From Deltaproteobacteria bacterium HGW-Deltaproteobacteria-18 (lineage in GTDB: Bacteria > Desulfobacterota > Desulfovibrionia > Desulfovibrionales > Desulfomicrobiaceae): DNA of 64,000 nt. Numbering within the stretch: the stretch's first letter is position 1; each line of letters begins with the position of its first letter. A program made the position numbers and the translations under genes. The stretch covers positions 1 to 64,000 of the forward strand of contig PHBE01000011.1 in NCBI GenBank assembly GCA_002841885.1, read 5' to 3'. This document shows, piece by piece, positions 48,612-57,114 of this stretch. Under the pieces are notes generated by a model. That model saw only the letters and a program-made list of their open reading frames with translations. It ran no database searches and had not been told where the DNA came from.

Positions 48612-49241
48612 CTAACGGGTGAATTCGGTAAAAAACGGATTGTTGAGCTTTTCCTGGCCGACCGTGGTTTCGGGTCCATGACCGGGATACACCACAGTCT
48701 CTTCGGGCAGGGTGAAAATGCTGGCACGCACTGAGCGGAGCAGCTCCCGCTCCGAGCTTCCGGGAAAATCGGTGCGCCCGACTGATCGGTAGAAAAGCAG
48801 ATCGCCGACGAAAACAGCCCCCAGTTCCGCGAAATAAAAGGACAGACTGCCCGGGCTGTGGCCGGGGGTGGCCAGCACCCGGCATGTCGTGCCGAGCAGA
48901 GGCAATTCGCCCTCCTCCAGTGGTGTGAACGAAAAGGACGGCGTGCGCGGGAAGCCCATCATTCCACCGCCTCCAAGTTCGGTTTCAAGGAGAAATCCAT
49001 CCTTGGCGCTGGCCATGACCGGAAGTCCTGAGGCCGTGACCAGGTCCGCGTTGCCCTGAATATGATCGAAATGCAGGTGCGTGTTCAGGATCGCGGCCAG
49101 ACTCACCTTTTCGGAAGCAAGAAAAGACAGGATCTCCTGCGCCTCTCCGCCCGGGTCGATGACCACGGCCTCACGGTCCGAGTGCACGACGTAGCAGTTG
49201 GTATCCAGCGGTCCAAGCGGCATGACGGTAACTTTGAGCAT
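48612..49241 (-). CDS. Metallo-beta-lactamase-fold hydrolase (glyoxalase II-like)
   Basis: A 209-residue MBL-fold protein with the dinuclear metal motifs THLHFDH (about 55), GHSPG, GDLLF and a terminal GHGPET. It resembles the short YcbL-type hydroxyacylglutathione hydrolase relatives; the natural thioester is unknown. The start is ATG 49241 with GGGAGGAATTG upstream; the frame runs on to 49331. Its stop codon TAG forms part of the ribosome binding site of the following small gene. Confidence 0.88.
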   Translation of the reverse strand: MLKVTVMPLGPLDTNCYVVHSDREAVVIDPGGEAQEILSFLASEKVSLAAILNTHLHFDHIQGNADLVTASGLPVMASAKDGFLLETELGGGGMMGFPRTPSFSFTPLEEGELPLLGTTCRVLATPGHSPGSLSFYFAELGAVFVGDLLFYRSVGRTDFPGSSERELLRSVRASIFTLPEETVVYPGHGPETTVGQEKLNNPFFTEFTR

Positions 49242-49329
49242 CAATTCCTCCCTAAGGAAACTTTTAAGCGCAAGATGTAGCCAGCTTCGGCCCAAAACAC
49301 AATTCTGCTTTCTGGACAAGGATTCCGCC

Positions 49330-51816
49330 ATGAGGCAATGGCTTCAAAAACACCCGGGGTCAATTATGAACACGGCCACTTCCATCGAGACCGGTACTCT
49401 GCGAAGACAAGACATCATCGAATATGAGCCTCTGCTCAAGACCGCCCTGAGGGCCATCGTTCCCTTTTCATCCTACAGCCTCGTGTTTCCGGCCAAAACC
49501 CCCGAAGACATGGAAGCGGACCCGCTGCACCCATTTGGGCGCGCGGCCCTGGAGAACGATCGCCTCTCTCTGCCCCTGACGCATTCGGACAGGCTGCTCG
49601 CGATCTTTGAAGCCAGGGGGGTGAACCCGGAGGAAACGGCCCGGGCCCTGCCTTTTCTGCCGCACATGGCATCTTTGTGCCTGGAGCAGATCAAAATTCG
49701 CAAATCGACCATCACCGATCCCCTGACCGGCCTCTTCAACCGCCACTGCATGCACCAGGCCCTGATCCGGGAGATTTCCGGCATCGTCGGCTCCATCATG
49801 CCCGGTCCCGAGGCCATGGCCGACGATTCCCTGCAGGGTCACAGCGCCTGTTTCGGCCTCATCGTCCTGGACCTCGACCGCTTCCGCCAGATCAACGACA
49901 ATTTCGGACACAATTTCGGGGACAGAATCCTGGTTCTGGCAGCGGAGCGTCTGCGCGCCGCCTGCCCCAAGCAGACCCTGGTCTGCCGTCTGGACGGGGA
50001 CTCCTTCGGCGTTCTCTGGCCGCAGGCCTCCCGCGCCAAAATGAGTGAACTGGCGTTGAGCCTCGGTGCCGAACTGGCCCGGGTCACGGCGCGCTTCACG
50101 CCCCTGCGTGAGGATGTCGCCGTTTCGGCCAGTATCGGATACGTCAACTACCCGCAGGATCTGCAGGGCGCGCAGTTCCAAAAGGCTCCCGAGGAGCAGG
50201 CCTGGCTGATTCTGGAGAAGGCCGAAAAAGCCCTGAGCACCGCCAAGGCCGGCGGCCGCTCCCAGATCTATTCCTTCCGGCAGATCCTCACCCAAGGCGG
50301 CGTGGTCCTTGATCTGATGCCCATGAACCGCCTGGTCATAAACCTCGGCCGGAGCATGGATGCCCACGAAGGGCAGCGCTTCCTGATCTGGTCCCGCAAG
50401 TTCAACGGCAGCGAGACCATTGTCGGGACGCAGGGCGACACGATTTTCGGGCACTACCCTCCCATGTACAAGGCCGAGGTTTCGCTGATCGAGGTTCAGG
50501 ACGAAATGTCCATCGCCGAGGTGCTGGTGCAGAGCGATCCGAACTGGACCGTGGAGAAGGGCGACAAGCTGACCCTGCTCGACGACCACGCCGGACGCAT
50601 GGAGCAGCGCGAAGTCCAACCCGGCGACCGCACCCCGCAAAAAGACCCCCTCACTGGCCTCTATCCCTACCGGGATTTTCTGCAGGCTTGGCAAGCCGTG
50701 CGCGGCCAGACAAAGAGTTTCTGCATGGTGCTCATGCGTCTGGAAACGCCCCATGCCGAACGCACGCCCATGGACAAGATGAAGGAAGAGCAATTCTTCC
50801 AGACCCTCGCCGGTCGGGTCGAGAGCCTGTTCGGGCCGGAAGCCCTGGGCGGACGGTTCAGCGTGAATTGCATCATCTACCACGTGCCGGGTCTGGATCA
50901 GGAAGAATGCCTGCGCATCGTGCGCGAACTGCTTGAGGACGAACGCTTCGCGGGGCTGGAAAAATCCGTCGGCATCGCGGCCTACCCGTTTCTGGACTAT
51001 ACGCGCTCCGACATCCTGGAAAATGCGCGCAAGGCCCTGGATCACGCCGAATTCCTGCAGGATGAGAGAATCGCCTGCTTCGACTCCGTGTCGCTGAACA
51101 TCAGCGCCGACCGCCTTTTCGCCCAGGGCGAAACCTACGACGCCATCGCCGAATACAAGAAAGCCCTGAGTGTCGACGAAGGCAACCTGCTGGCCCGCAA
51201 CTCCCTTGGAGTCTGCTATGCAAGACTGAACAAATACGCCACGGCCAGGACCATTTTCCAGGACCTCATCGCACTCCATCCAGACCACATCATGCCCCTC
51301 TACAATTACGGCTGCGCCTGCCTCAAGGATGGGGATCCAGGCGCCGCCCGGCAGGCCTTCGAGCAGGTGCTGGCCATACAGCCCGACCATGTCTACGCCA
51401 TGATCCGATTGGGGCTCATGGCCGAGGAGGAAGGGGATTTCGAACGGGCCTGGAACCTCTATGAACAGGTCCGGGCCATGTCCGACGGAGATAATCTCGC
51501 CTCGACGCACAACCTGGCCTACCGTTACCTGGCCAGACTGGCCTTTCGCCGCGACGACCGCGACACGGCCCGCGAATACCTGCACCAGGCCATTACCGCC
51601 AACCCACAGGACGCCCACTCCTTCCATCTTCTGGCCACGATCTATCTGGAACGCGGCGACGATCCGGAAATCGCCGAGTCCCTGGCCCGACAGAGCGTGC
51701 ATCTGAAATCCGACGCCCCGGCCTTCTGGGAAGTGCTGATCACAGCCCTGGAGCAGCAAGGCAAGATCGAGGAAGCGAACCAGACAAAAATTCGCGCCTT
51801 GGCTCAAACCAGTTGA
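49330..51816 (+). CDS. TPR protein with two degenerate GGDEF domains
   Basis: An 828-residue cytoplasmic protein. A first GGDEF domain (about 115-310: DPLTGLFNRHCMHQA, IVLDLDRFRQINDNFGHNFGD) has DGDSF where the catalytic GGDEF should be. A second (about 440-590: DPLTGLYPYRDF) has GGRFS. The C-terminal third is a TPR array (FAQGETYDAIAEYKKALSVDEG onward, five or more repeats). Both cyclase sites look inactive, so binding of c-di-GMP/GTP or a scaffold role is more likely than synthesis. The start is ATG 49330 (AAGGA 8 bases upstream); ATG 49366 is an alternative. Confidence 0.83.
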   Translation: MRQWLQKHPGSIMNTATSIETGTLRRQDIIEYEPLLKTALRAIVPFSSYSLVFPAKTPEDMEADPLHPFGRAALENDRLSLPLTHSDRLLAIFEARGVNPEETARALPFLPHMASLCLEQIKIRKSTITDPLTGLFNRHCMHQALIREISGIVGSIMPGPEAMADDSLQGHSACFGLIVLDLDRFRQINDNFGHNFGDRILVLAAERLRAACPKQTLVCRLDGDSFGVLWPQASRAKMSELALSLGAELARVTARFTPLREDVAVSASIGYVNYPQDLQGAQFQKAPEEQAWLILEKAEKALSTAKAGGRSQIYSFRQILTQGGVVLDLMPMNRLVINLGRSMDAHEGQRFLIWSRKFNGSETIVGTQGDTIFGHYPPMYKAEVSLIEVQDEMSIAEVLVQSDPNWTVEKGDKLTLLDDHAGRMEQREVQPGDRTPQKDPLTGLYPYRDFLQAWQAVRGQTKSFCMVLMRLETPHAERTPMDKMKEEQFFQTLAGRVESLFGPEALGGRFSVNCIIYHVPGLDQEECLRIVRELLEDERFAGLEKSVGIAAYPFLDYTRSDILENARKALDHAEFLQDERIACFDSVSLNISADRLFAQGETYDAIAEYKKALSVDEGNLLARNSLGVCYARLNKYATARTIFQDLIALHPDHIMPLYNYGCACLKDGDPGAARQAFEQVLAIQPDHVYAMIRLGLMAEEEGDFERAWNLYEQVRAMSDGDNLASTHNLAYRYLARLAFRRDDRDTAREYLHQAITANPQDAHSFHLLATIYLERGDDPEIAESLARQSVHLKSDAPAFWEVLITALEQQGKIEEANQTKIRALAQTS

Positions 51817-51857
51817 CAGAGCAGCCCTCTTTGCCTAAAGAGGCTCCTCACGCGCAT

Positions 51858-51933
51858 TCCCCGGTAGCTCAGCTGGCAGAGCAGGTGGCTGTTAACCACC
51901 GTGTCGGCAGTTCAAATCTGTCCCGGGGAGCCA
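51858..51933 (+). tRNA. tRNA-Asn (GUU)
   Basis: A 76-base cloverleaf: acceptor TCCCCGG pairs with CCGGGGA, D-arm GCTCAGCTGGCAGAGC, anticodon stem-loop GGTGGCTGTTAACCACC with anticodon GTT, T-arm containing GTTCAAATC, and CCA encoded. It is identical to the copy at 55816. Confidence 0.97.
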
Positions 51934-51944
51934 GATTTTTTTGA

Positions 51945-51971
51945 AGGCCCTTCACTCGAAGGGCTTTTTTT
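51945..51971 (+). terminator. Terminator after tRNA-Asn (first copy)
   Basis: GCCCTTC / GAAGGGC stem followed by seven T residues. Confidence 0.85.
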
Positions 51972-52032
51972 GTGCCACAACGCATCCCCCCGCTCCGACC
52001 TGCCGATAAACCGCGCCTGTTCCAAGCTAAAG

Positions 52033-52314
52033 CCTGGATTCCCGCCTTCGCGGGAATGACGCATAGACGTTCCGCACAGATTGCCTGACGCAGTACCGTG
52101 GCGGGGAGGGTTGATCCGGGCAGGGGGCCTCGACTGTCTGGCCGAGCCTGGCATCGTTGGCGAAATCGTTGCCCCTCGCGTTGCTCCGTCCGTATGCCCC
52201 ACACGCAACGATTCAGCCGTACGAGGCCCGCAAGGGAGTTTCGAGGCGACCTGGCCGGAGCAACCCGCCCTGCCTCTCAGACCAGACGAATAACCACGCC
52301 TTTTTCCAACCAAT
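52033..52314 (+). repeat. Tandem 282-bp repeat, unit 1 (REP plus inverted-repeat core)
   Basis: The unit begins with a REP hairpin (GGATTCCCGCC TTC GCGGGAATGACG), then CGTTCCGCACAGATTGCCTG, then the 175-base core (52100-52273) with imperfect inverted ends (GGCGGGGAGGGTTGATCCGG and the complement of CCGGAGCAACCCGCC). It is followed directly by unit 2 in the same orientation. The core is also present at 17084-17258. Confidence 0.8.
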
Positions 52315-52570
52315 GCCTGGATCCCCGCCTTCGCGGGGATGACGCATAGACGTTCCGCACAGATTGCCTGACGCAGTACCGTGGCGGGGAGGGTTGGTCC
52401 GGGCAGCTGGCCTCGACTGTCTGACCGAGCCAGGCATCGTTGGCGGAATCGTTGCCCCTCGCGTTGCTCCGCCCGTATGCCCCACACGCAACGATTCAGC
52501 CGTACGAGGCCCGCAAGGGAGTTTCGAGGCGACCTGACCGGAGCAACCCGCCCTGCCTCTCAGACCAGAC
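52315..52570 (+). repeat. Tandem 282-bp repeat, unit 2 (slightly shorter)
   Basis: A second, nearly identical unit: REP hairpin with GGATCCCCGCC, the same CGTTCCGCACAGATTGCC spacer and core 52382-52555. It diverges from unit 1 after CTCTCAGACCAGACG and runs into the upstream region of tunR, so any tunR promoter must lie within or just after it. Confidence 0.8.
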
Positions 52571-52620
52571 GCCCCCTTTACCCCAAAATCGACACTTGCC
52601 TTCAAGCCGCTCATCGGTCC

Positions 52621-53712
52621 ATGATGGAGATCATGAAAGCCTCGCAAAATCCCGCTCCACATACTGTATCCTCCGGTCGCGCCGATCATGGCAGAATCGT
52701 CGAGGAGGGCTCGGCCTGTCTTGATTCCCTCCAGCTTGAACAACTGGAGCGGGAGTTCCGAATCTGGGCCAAAGACTCCAAACGCGCGGACGTGACCTTA
52801 TCCCGCAAACGCATCCTGCTCATCTTCCTGCTCATCCGCCACACCGGAGCCAAACTGCACGAGGTCCTCGACCTGAACCCTCAGGCGGACATCGACCATG
52901 ACGGCCTGATCGTGACCTTCGGCAAGTCCATGCCGGACCAGGTCAGGTCCGTACCTCTGGCGCACGCTCTGGCCTTGGAAATTCGGGACCTCTTTGCCGA
53001 CGAGGCCTTTCGCCACGCGGCCGGTCAGGCACTGAGCGTTGACCCGGCCTTCGTTCGACGCAAGTTCTATGAGCGGGCCCTGGCCTGCGGCTTTCCAAAA
53101 AACCTTGGCAGCCCGGAGATGATCCGCAAATCCAGGGGCGTGGAACTGATGCAGTCCAACATGCCCCTGCCCGCCGTACAGATGTATCTCGGGCACTCCA
53201 CGCCCAACCTGACCTCCGCCTACGTGTCCTTTTCCGAAGACGAGATCCGGGCCATAACCTCGTCCTTCCTGCACCGTGAAAGCCACCGCAAGACCAGCGC
53301 GCGCAATTCCTTTTTCGGAAAAATCACGGCCATCCGTCCCGCCGAAATTCAGGCCGAGGTGGAACTCACCACCCTTGACGGCCAGAAAATCTCTTCGGTC
53401 ATCACCCTGGACAGCCTGCGCCGCCTGGGCCTCAAGACCGGGCGACTGGCCACGGTGGAGGTCAAGGCACCCTGGGTGACCCTCTACAAGACCGACAAAG
53501 AGCCCTTGTGCACGGCTGAAAATCGCATTCCTGGCGTCATCACCCGCATCAAGCGCAGCCGGATCAACACCGAATACGTGCTGCGCATCGGCCCGGACAC
53601 CGAACTGTGCGTCATCACGACCACTGGCAGCCTGCGCCGTCTTGAACTGCAGGAGAGGGATTCCGTCTGGGCCGTTTTCGGCAGTTACGCCACCATTCTG
53701 CGGGTCGACTGA
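52621..53712 (+). CDS. tunR: TunR-type tungstate/molybdate-responsive regulator (integrase-like plus two TOBE domains)
   Basis: A 363-residue protein. Residues 40-220 resemble the catalytic domain of tyrosine recombinases (LIRHTGAKLHEVLDL, YLGHSTPNLTSAYV), but the first catalytic Arg is Lys (GAK) and the box C His is missing, so it should bind DNA without recombining it. Two TOBE domains follow (about 225-295, FFGKITAI; 300-363, GVITRIKRSRINTEY), the fold that binds molybdate or tungstate. This is the architecture known from TunR of Desulfovibrio, which controls tungstate uptake; the tup genes lie 9 kb away. The start is uncertain (ATG 52621, 52624 or 52633). It lies immediately downstream of the tandem repeat. 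Confidence 0.78.
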   Translation: MMEIMKASQNPAPHTVSSGRADHGRIVEEGSACLDSLQLEQLEREFRIWAKDSKRADVTLSRKRILLIFLLIRHTGAKLHEVLDLNPQADIDHDGLIVTFGKSMPDQVRSVPLAHALALEIRDLFADEAFRHAAGQALSVDPAFVRRKFYERALACGFPKNLGSPEMIRKSRGVELMQSNMPLPAVQMYLGHSTPNLTSAYVSFSEDEIRAITSSFLHRESHRKTSARNSFFGKITAIRPAEIQAEVELTTLDGQKISSVITLDSLRRLGLKTGRLATVEVKAPWVTLYKTDKEPLCTAENRIPGVITRIKRSRINTEYVLRIGPDTELCVITTTGSLRRLELQERDSVWAVFGSYATILRVD

Positions 53713-53755
53713 CCCGTCCACGGTCGCATCGTCTTAACCAGGAGACATTGATTCC

Positions 53756-55057
53756 ATGAACGATGAACGGACGAGAGACCTTTTTATTGAAATGAATGCC
53801 CGCGAATACGGCCCCATCTTCAATTACATCAACTGGATCACAGAAGAACGCGCCAGCACGGCGACCCAGGAAAGAATTCAGCTCCTGCAGGTGCCGGGGG
53901 TCAGCGTGTCATGCCTTGGCACCAAGATCCATCACGGCCCCCTGTCGCCGGGATGCCTGAAATGTTCGCGGCAGGCCTGGTCCTGCCTCTTCATCAGCGG
54001 GCGCTGCAACGGCCGCTGCTTCTACTGTCCGACGCCCCAAAACATGGATGATCCGCCCATGTCCGGGAGTGTGCCGTTTCACCATGCCCAGGACTACGCC
54101 GACTATGTCCGCTTTTTCGGATTCGGAGGGGCGAGCGTCAGCGGCGGCGAACCTTTCCTGGATTTCGACAAGAGCCTCGCCTTCGTGCAGGCACTGCGCC
54201 GGACCTGCGATCCGGCGCTGCACATATGGCTCTACACCAACGGCATGCTGGTCACGGAAGAGAAGCTCGCAAGGCTTGCGGCCGCCGGACTGAACGAGAT
54301 CCGTTTCGACATCGGAGCCACCGACTATGACTTGAAATTCGCGCGTCAGGCGGCAGGCATCGTGGGCACGGTCACCGTGGAAATTCCGGCCGTGCCGGAG
54401 GAAGCCGGGCGCCTTGCGGCTTTGCTGCCCGACCTGTCGCTGGCCGGGGTTTCGCACCTGAATCTGCATCAGTTGCGGCTCACTCCGCACAATGCAAGAC
54501 ATCTGCTTGAACGTGATTATACCTACATTCATGGCCCCAAGGTCACGGTGCTGGAATCGGAGCTTTGCGCTCTGGGCCTCGTAGCGCATGCGGCCGAGCG
54601 CAAGCTCGAACTGGCGGTAAATTACTGCTCTTTTGTTTACAAATACCGTTTTCAGGCTGCGGCGAGCCGAAGGCGCTTTGGCGTGAGCCTGCTTGAAAAC
54701 GGGGAATTGCTAACCGAAAGCGGCTTCATTCGCACGCCTGCAACGGCCGCGACTGCAGAAGAATCCGGCTTGAAGCCGCCTCTCCCGGACGAAGCAGACC
54801 TGCTCACCTTGAGCCTTGTCGACAGTCCGACTTACGCGGCCGCTTTTGTGAGGCCCCTGGCCAACCCGGAGTTTCCGCATCGGGAAGTCAGCGTCTCGGC
54901 GAGTTTCACGGTCTTTCTGGAACGCCATCCCGCCAGGCAGGCAGCACAAAGCGGTGCGCAGGCTCCCGTCGCTGATTCTGCCACAGCAGGCCTCTATGAG
55001 CCCAATCTGGAGGAATCATGTGAATGGATCACGCCGGGCCTTGGAGTATACTTTTGA
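53756..55057 (+). CDS. Radical SAM protein, unknown substrate
   Basis: A 433-residue radical SAM enzyme with the cluster motif CNGRCFYC (CxxxCxxC, about residues 83-90) and GGEPF (SAM-binding) at about 138. An extra cysteine set just before the motif (CLGTK, CLKC, WSC) could hold a second cluster or zinc. The C-terminal region beyond about 300 matches nothing I recognise and contains an Ala/Pro-rich stretch. It lies 43 bases after tunR on the same strand and is probably co-transcribed, so a link to Mo/W metabolism is possible but unproven. Confidence 0.8.
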   Translation: MNDERTRDLFIEMNAREYGPIFNYINWITEERASTATQERIQLLQVPGVSVSCLGTKIHHGPLSPGCLKCSRQAWSCLFISGRCNGRCFYCPTPQNMDDPPMSGSVPFHHAQDYADYVRFFGFGGASVSGGEPFLDFDKSLAFVQALRRTCDPALHIWLYTNGMLVTEEKLARLAAAGLNEIRFDIGATDYDLKFARQAAGIVGTVTVEIPAVPEEAGRLAALLPDLSLAGVSHLNLHQLRLTPHNARHLLERDYTYIHGPKVTVLESELCALGLVAHAAERKLELAVNYCSFVYKYRFQAAASRRRFGVSLLENGELLTESGFIRTPATAATAEESGLKPPLPDEADLLTLSLVDSPTYAAAFVRPLANPEFPHREVSVSASFTVFLERHPARQAAQSGAQAPVADSATAGLYEPNLEESCEWITPGLGVYF

Positions 55058-55103
55058 AGTGGAAACCTTTTCGGTCCGTTTCTTTTTCTTGATTGGAGGA
55101 GCC

Positions 55104-55730
55104 ATGAAAAATCCATCGATCCAAAGAATTCTCATTTTCGCAGCGATATCTGCCTTTCTGACGTTGGGCCTGGCCTGCTCGCACACTCCGTTCAGCGAAC
55201 GGTACCAGCCCGGAGCCGATACGGTTTTCCTGTGGCAGAACGAACCCATCCCCATTGAGCCGGAATGGAAGTATCTTGATGAGGTCACGGTCTCTGTGCG
55301 CGGAAAAATCCACGATACCAGCCTGACCCCGATAGACATGGTCAGAGCCCTCATCTTCGTGCGAGACGGCGAGACGCATCCTTCGATCCTGGTCCTGTCC
55401 CGCGTGATCAAGACCAGTCAGGTTGACATATTTCGCTTCCTGGGCGGAACCAAGACAGTCATCGGAGGCTACCCCTACCGTGAGGCCACCTATGGGCTAA
55501 GCGCGGATTCGGCCGATCCGGAATACGGACAGTATCTTGAAAGAATCCGTGCGGCAGGCCTCACACCGGCACCGGAATACACGGTCCGGGTGCTGGACAG
55601 ACTGCCCGTGGACACGGCGCTGATCCGCATCATGGAACTCACCCCCGGAAAAACGCACCTCGCCCTGCCAGCCTACGGAAAGCTGTACCCTCAGGAACGG
55701 GAGGAATTGTTCCGCCGTCAACTCTTCTAG
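55104..55730 (+). CDS. Predicted lipoprotein, unknown
   Basis: A 208-residue exported protein. The signal peptide has the lipobox LGLAC (Cys near residue 25). The mature domain (FLWQNEPIPIEPEWKYLDEV, ALIFVRDGETHPSILVLSRV, DRLPVDTALIRIMELTPGK) is mixed alpha/beta with no family I recognise. The start is ATG 55104, with GGAGGAGCC just upstream. It lies 46 bases after the radical SAM gene, so it may be part of the same transcript. Confidence 0.7.
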   Translation: MKNPSIQRILIFAAISAFLTLGLACSHTPFSERYQPGADTVFLWQNEPIPIEPEWKYLDEVTVSVRGKIHDTSLTPIDMVRALIFVRDGETHPSILVLSRVIKTSQVDIFRFLGGTKTVIGGYPYREATYGLSADSADPEYGQYLERIRAAGLTPAPEYTVRVLDRLPVDTALIRIMELTPGKTHLALPAYGKLYPQEREELFRRQLF

Positions 55731-55815
55731 ATACGAAAGCGTTTGAAAATGAAGAGGAAAACTACAAGGTTGACAGTCTTCCTCCCTTTCCATAAAAGCG
55801 CTTTCTGGCTCTTGT

Positions 55816-55891
55816 TCCCCGGTAGCTCAGCTGGCAGAGCAGGTGGCTGTTAACCACCGTGTCGGCAGTTCAAATCTGTCCCGGGGAGCCA
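55816..55891 (+). tRNA. tRNA-Asn (GUU), second copy
   Basis: Identical over all 76 bases to the tRNA at 51858-51933, including the encoded CCA. The flanks differ, so only the tRNA itself is duplicated. Confidence 0.97.
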
Positions 55892-55916
55892 CAAAATTTA
55901 CGCCCATACGGCGACA

Positions 55917-55947
55917 AAACCCCTTGAAAGTTCAAGGGGTTTTTTTG
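55917..55947 (+). terminator. Terminator after tRNA-Asn (second copy)
   Basis: CCCCTTGAA / TTCAAGGGG stem followed by seven T residues. Confidence 0.88.
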
Positions 55948-56080
55948 TCTATGACCCAATCACGCCAAATTCGAACCCGCGTAAATTGAGTGTCGTTCCT
56001 GATTCCCTCTCCACGAAAAGCATACTGTCGCACCGCTCCCCCGCCCGCATGGCCAGACAATGCCGAAGCTGAGAGGGAGC

Positions 56081-56116
56081 CAAAAAAACGGCGCGAAGCA
56101 CGAAGCCCCGCGCCTT
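56081..56116 (-). terminator. Terminator of trxB
   Basis: On the minus strand a GGCGCG / CGCGCC stem is followed by GTTTTTTTGG, 22 bases after the trxB stop. Confidence 0.7.
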
Positions 56117-56138
56117 AAGGCGTGCCGTGTTCCTGCCG

Positions 56139-57086
56139 CTATTTGCGGGCGGCCTGGGCTTTTCGAGCTTCCACGTAGTGGGCGGCGGCCAGGGCGGCCA
56201 CGCAACCATCGGCGGCGGCCAGGACGATCTGGTTGGCATACTTCTGCCGCAGGTCGCCCACGGCGAAAATGCCGGGCAGACTGGTTTCGCATTTCTCGTC
56301 GGTAACCACGTAACCGGCGGCGTTCATCTTCACTCCCGCAGGGACCAGAGCGTTGTTGGGCAAAAAGCCCACAAAGATGAATACGCCGTCGGTGGTGATC
56401 TTTTGGGTCTCCTCGGTCTTCACGTTCCTGACGGTCACATCGGTCACGCCCTGATCATCGGCGACGATGTCGTCCAGTACGGAATCAAGCACCAGCGTGA
56501 TGCGCGACTCGGCAAAGACCCGCTGCTGCAGGATGCGGCTGCCGCGAAATTCATCGCGGCGGTGCACCAGATAGACCTTGGCGCAAATCTTGGACAGGTA
56601 GAGGGCGTCTTCCAGGGCCGTGTCTCCACCGCCGACGACGACAACGGTCTTGCCGCGAAAGAAGAATCCGTCGCAGGTGGCGCAATAGGACACGCCCTTG
56701 CCGTACTGTTCCATTTCGCCGGGAACGCCCAGCTTGCGGGCGGATCCGCCAGGCGCAAGAATGACCGAATGCGCGTGCAGGCGGGTCCCATCGTTCAGGA
56801 CCACCTCATGATAATCCACCCCCGGCTCGACCCGTGCGACCTCGTTTTCACGAATCTCCAGATCGTAACGCTTGGCGTGATTCAGGAATTTTTCGCACAG
56901 TTCGAAACCGCCGACCTCTTCGATACCCGGATAGTTCTCCACGTCCTTGGTCAGGGCGATCTGGCCGCCCGGCATGCCCTTTTCGATCAGAACCGTGTGC
57001 AGCGCCGCGCGCATGGCGTAGATTCCCGCTGAAAGCCCGGCCGGGCCACCGCCGACAATAACCAGATCATACATTTCGTTTTCCAA
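56139..57086 (-). CDS. trxB: Thioredoxin reductase
   Basis: A 315-residue low-molecular-weight thioredoxin reductase: FAD-binding GGGPAGLSAGIYAMRA at the N terminus, redox-active CATC (SYCATCDGFFF), the nucleotide-binding VVGGGDTALEDALYL and a C-terminal GIFAVGDLRQK. The start is taken as TTG 57086, eight bases after GGAGG; ATG 57074 would also give an intact FAD motif. The HRRDEFR segment after the second Rossmann motif is the usual place for NADPH preference. It is 28 bases downstream of the Lon-like gene. Confidence 0.93.
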   Translation of the reverse strand: MENEMYDLVIVGGGPAGLSAGIYAMRAALHTVLIEKGMPGGQIALTKDVENYPGIEEVGGFELCEKFLNHAKRYDLEIRENEVARVEPGVDYHEVVLNDGTRLHAHSVILAPGGSARKLGVPGEMEQYGKGVSYCATCDGFFFRGKTVVVVGGGDTALEDALYLSKICAKVYLVHRRDEFRGSRILQQRVFAESRITLVLDSVLDDIVADDQGVTDVTVRNVKTEETQKITTDGVFIFVGFLPNNALVPAGVKMNAAGYVVTDEKCETSLPGIFAVGDLRQKYANQIVLAAADGCVAALAAAHYVEARKAQAARK

Positions 57087-57114
57087 GGTATTTTCCTCCA
57101 AGGTTGGCCTCTGA

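Noticed and set aside
49468-51807. 779-codon open frame antisense to the GGDEF-TPR gene
   Set aside because: No recognisable domain; the sense frame has clear GGDEF and TPR features. GC-rich genes often leave open antisense frames.
52033-52570. CRISPR array at the tandem repeat
   Set aside because: Only two units of 282 bases without spacers; they carry inverted-repeat ends instead. No cas genes in the window.
51869-52743. Peptides such as VIPAKAGIQ and SREGGNPG from frames across 51.9-52.7 kb
   Set aside because: These are translations of REP palindromes and the tandem repeat, not proteins.
52621-53712. Phage integrase indicating a prophage or integron
   Set aside because: Key recombinase residues are missing and two TOBE domains follow; this is a TunR-type regulator. 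No other phage genes are present.
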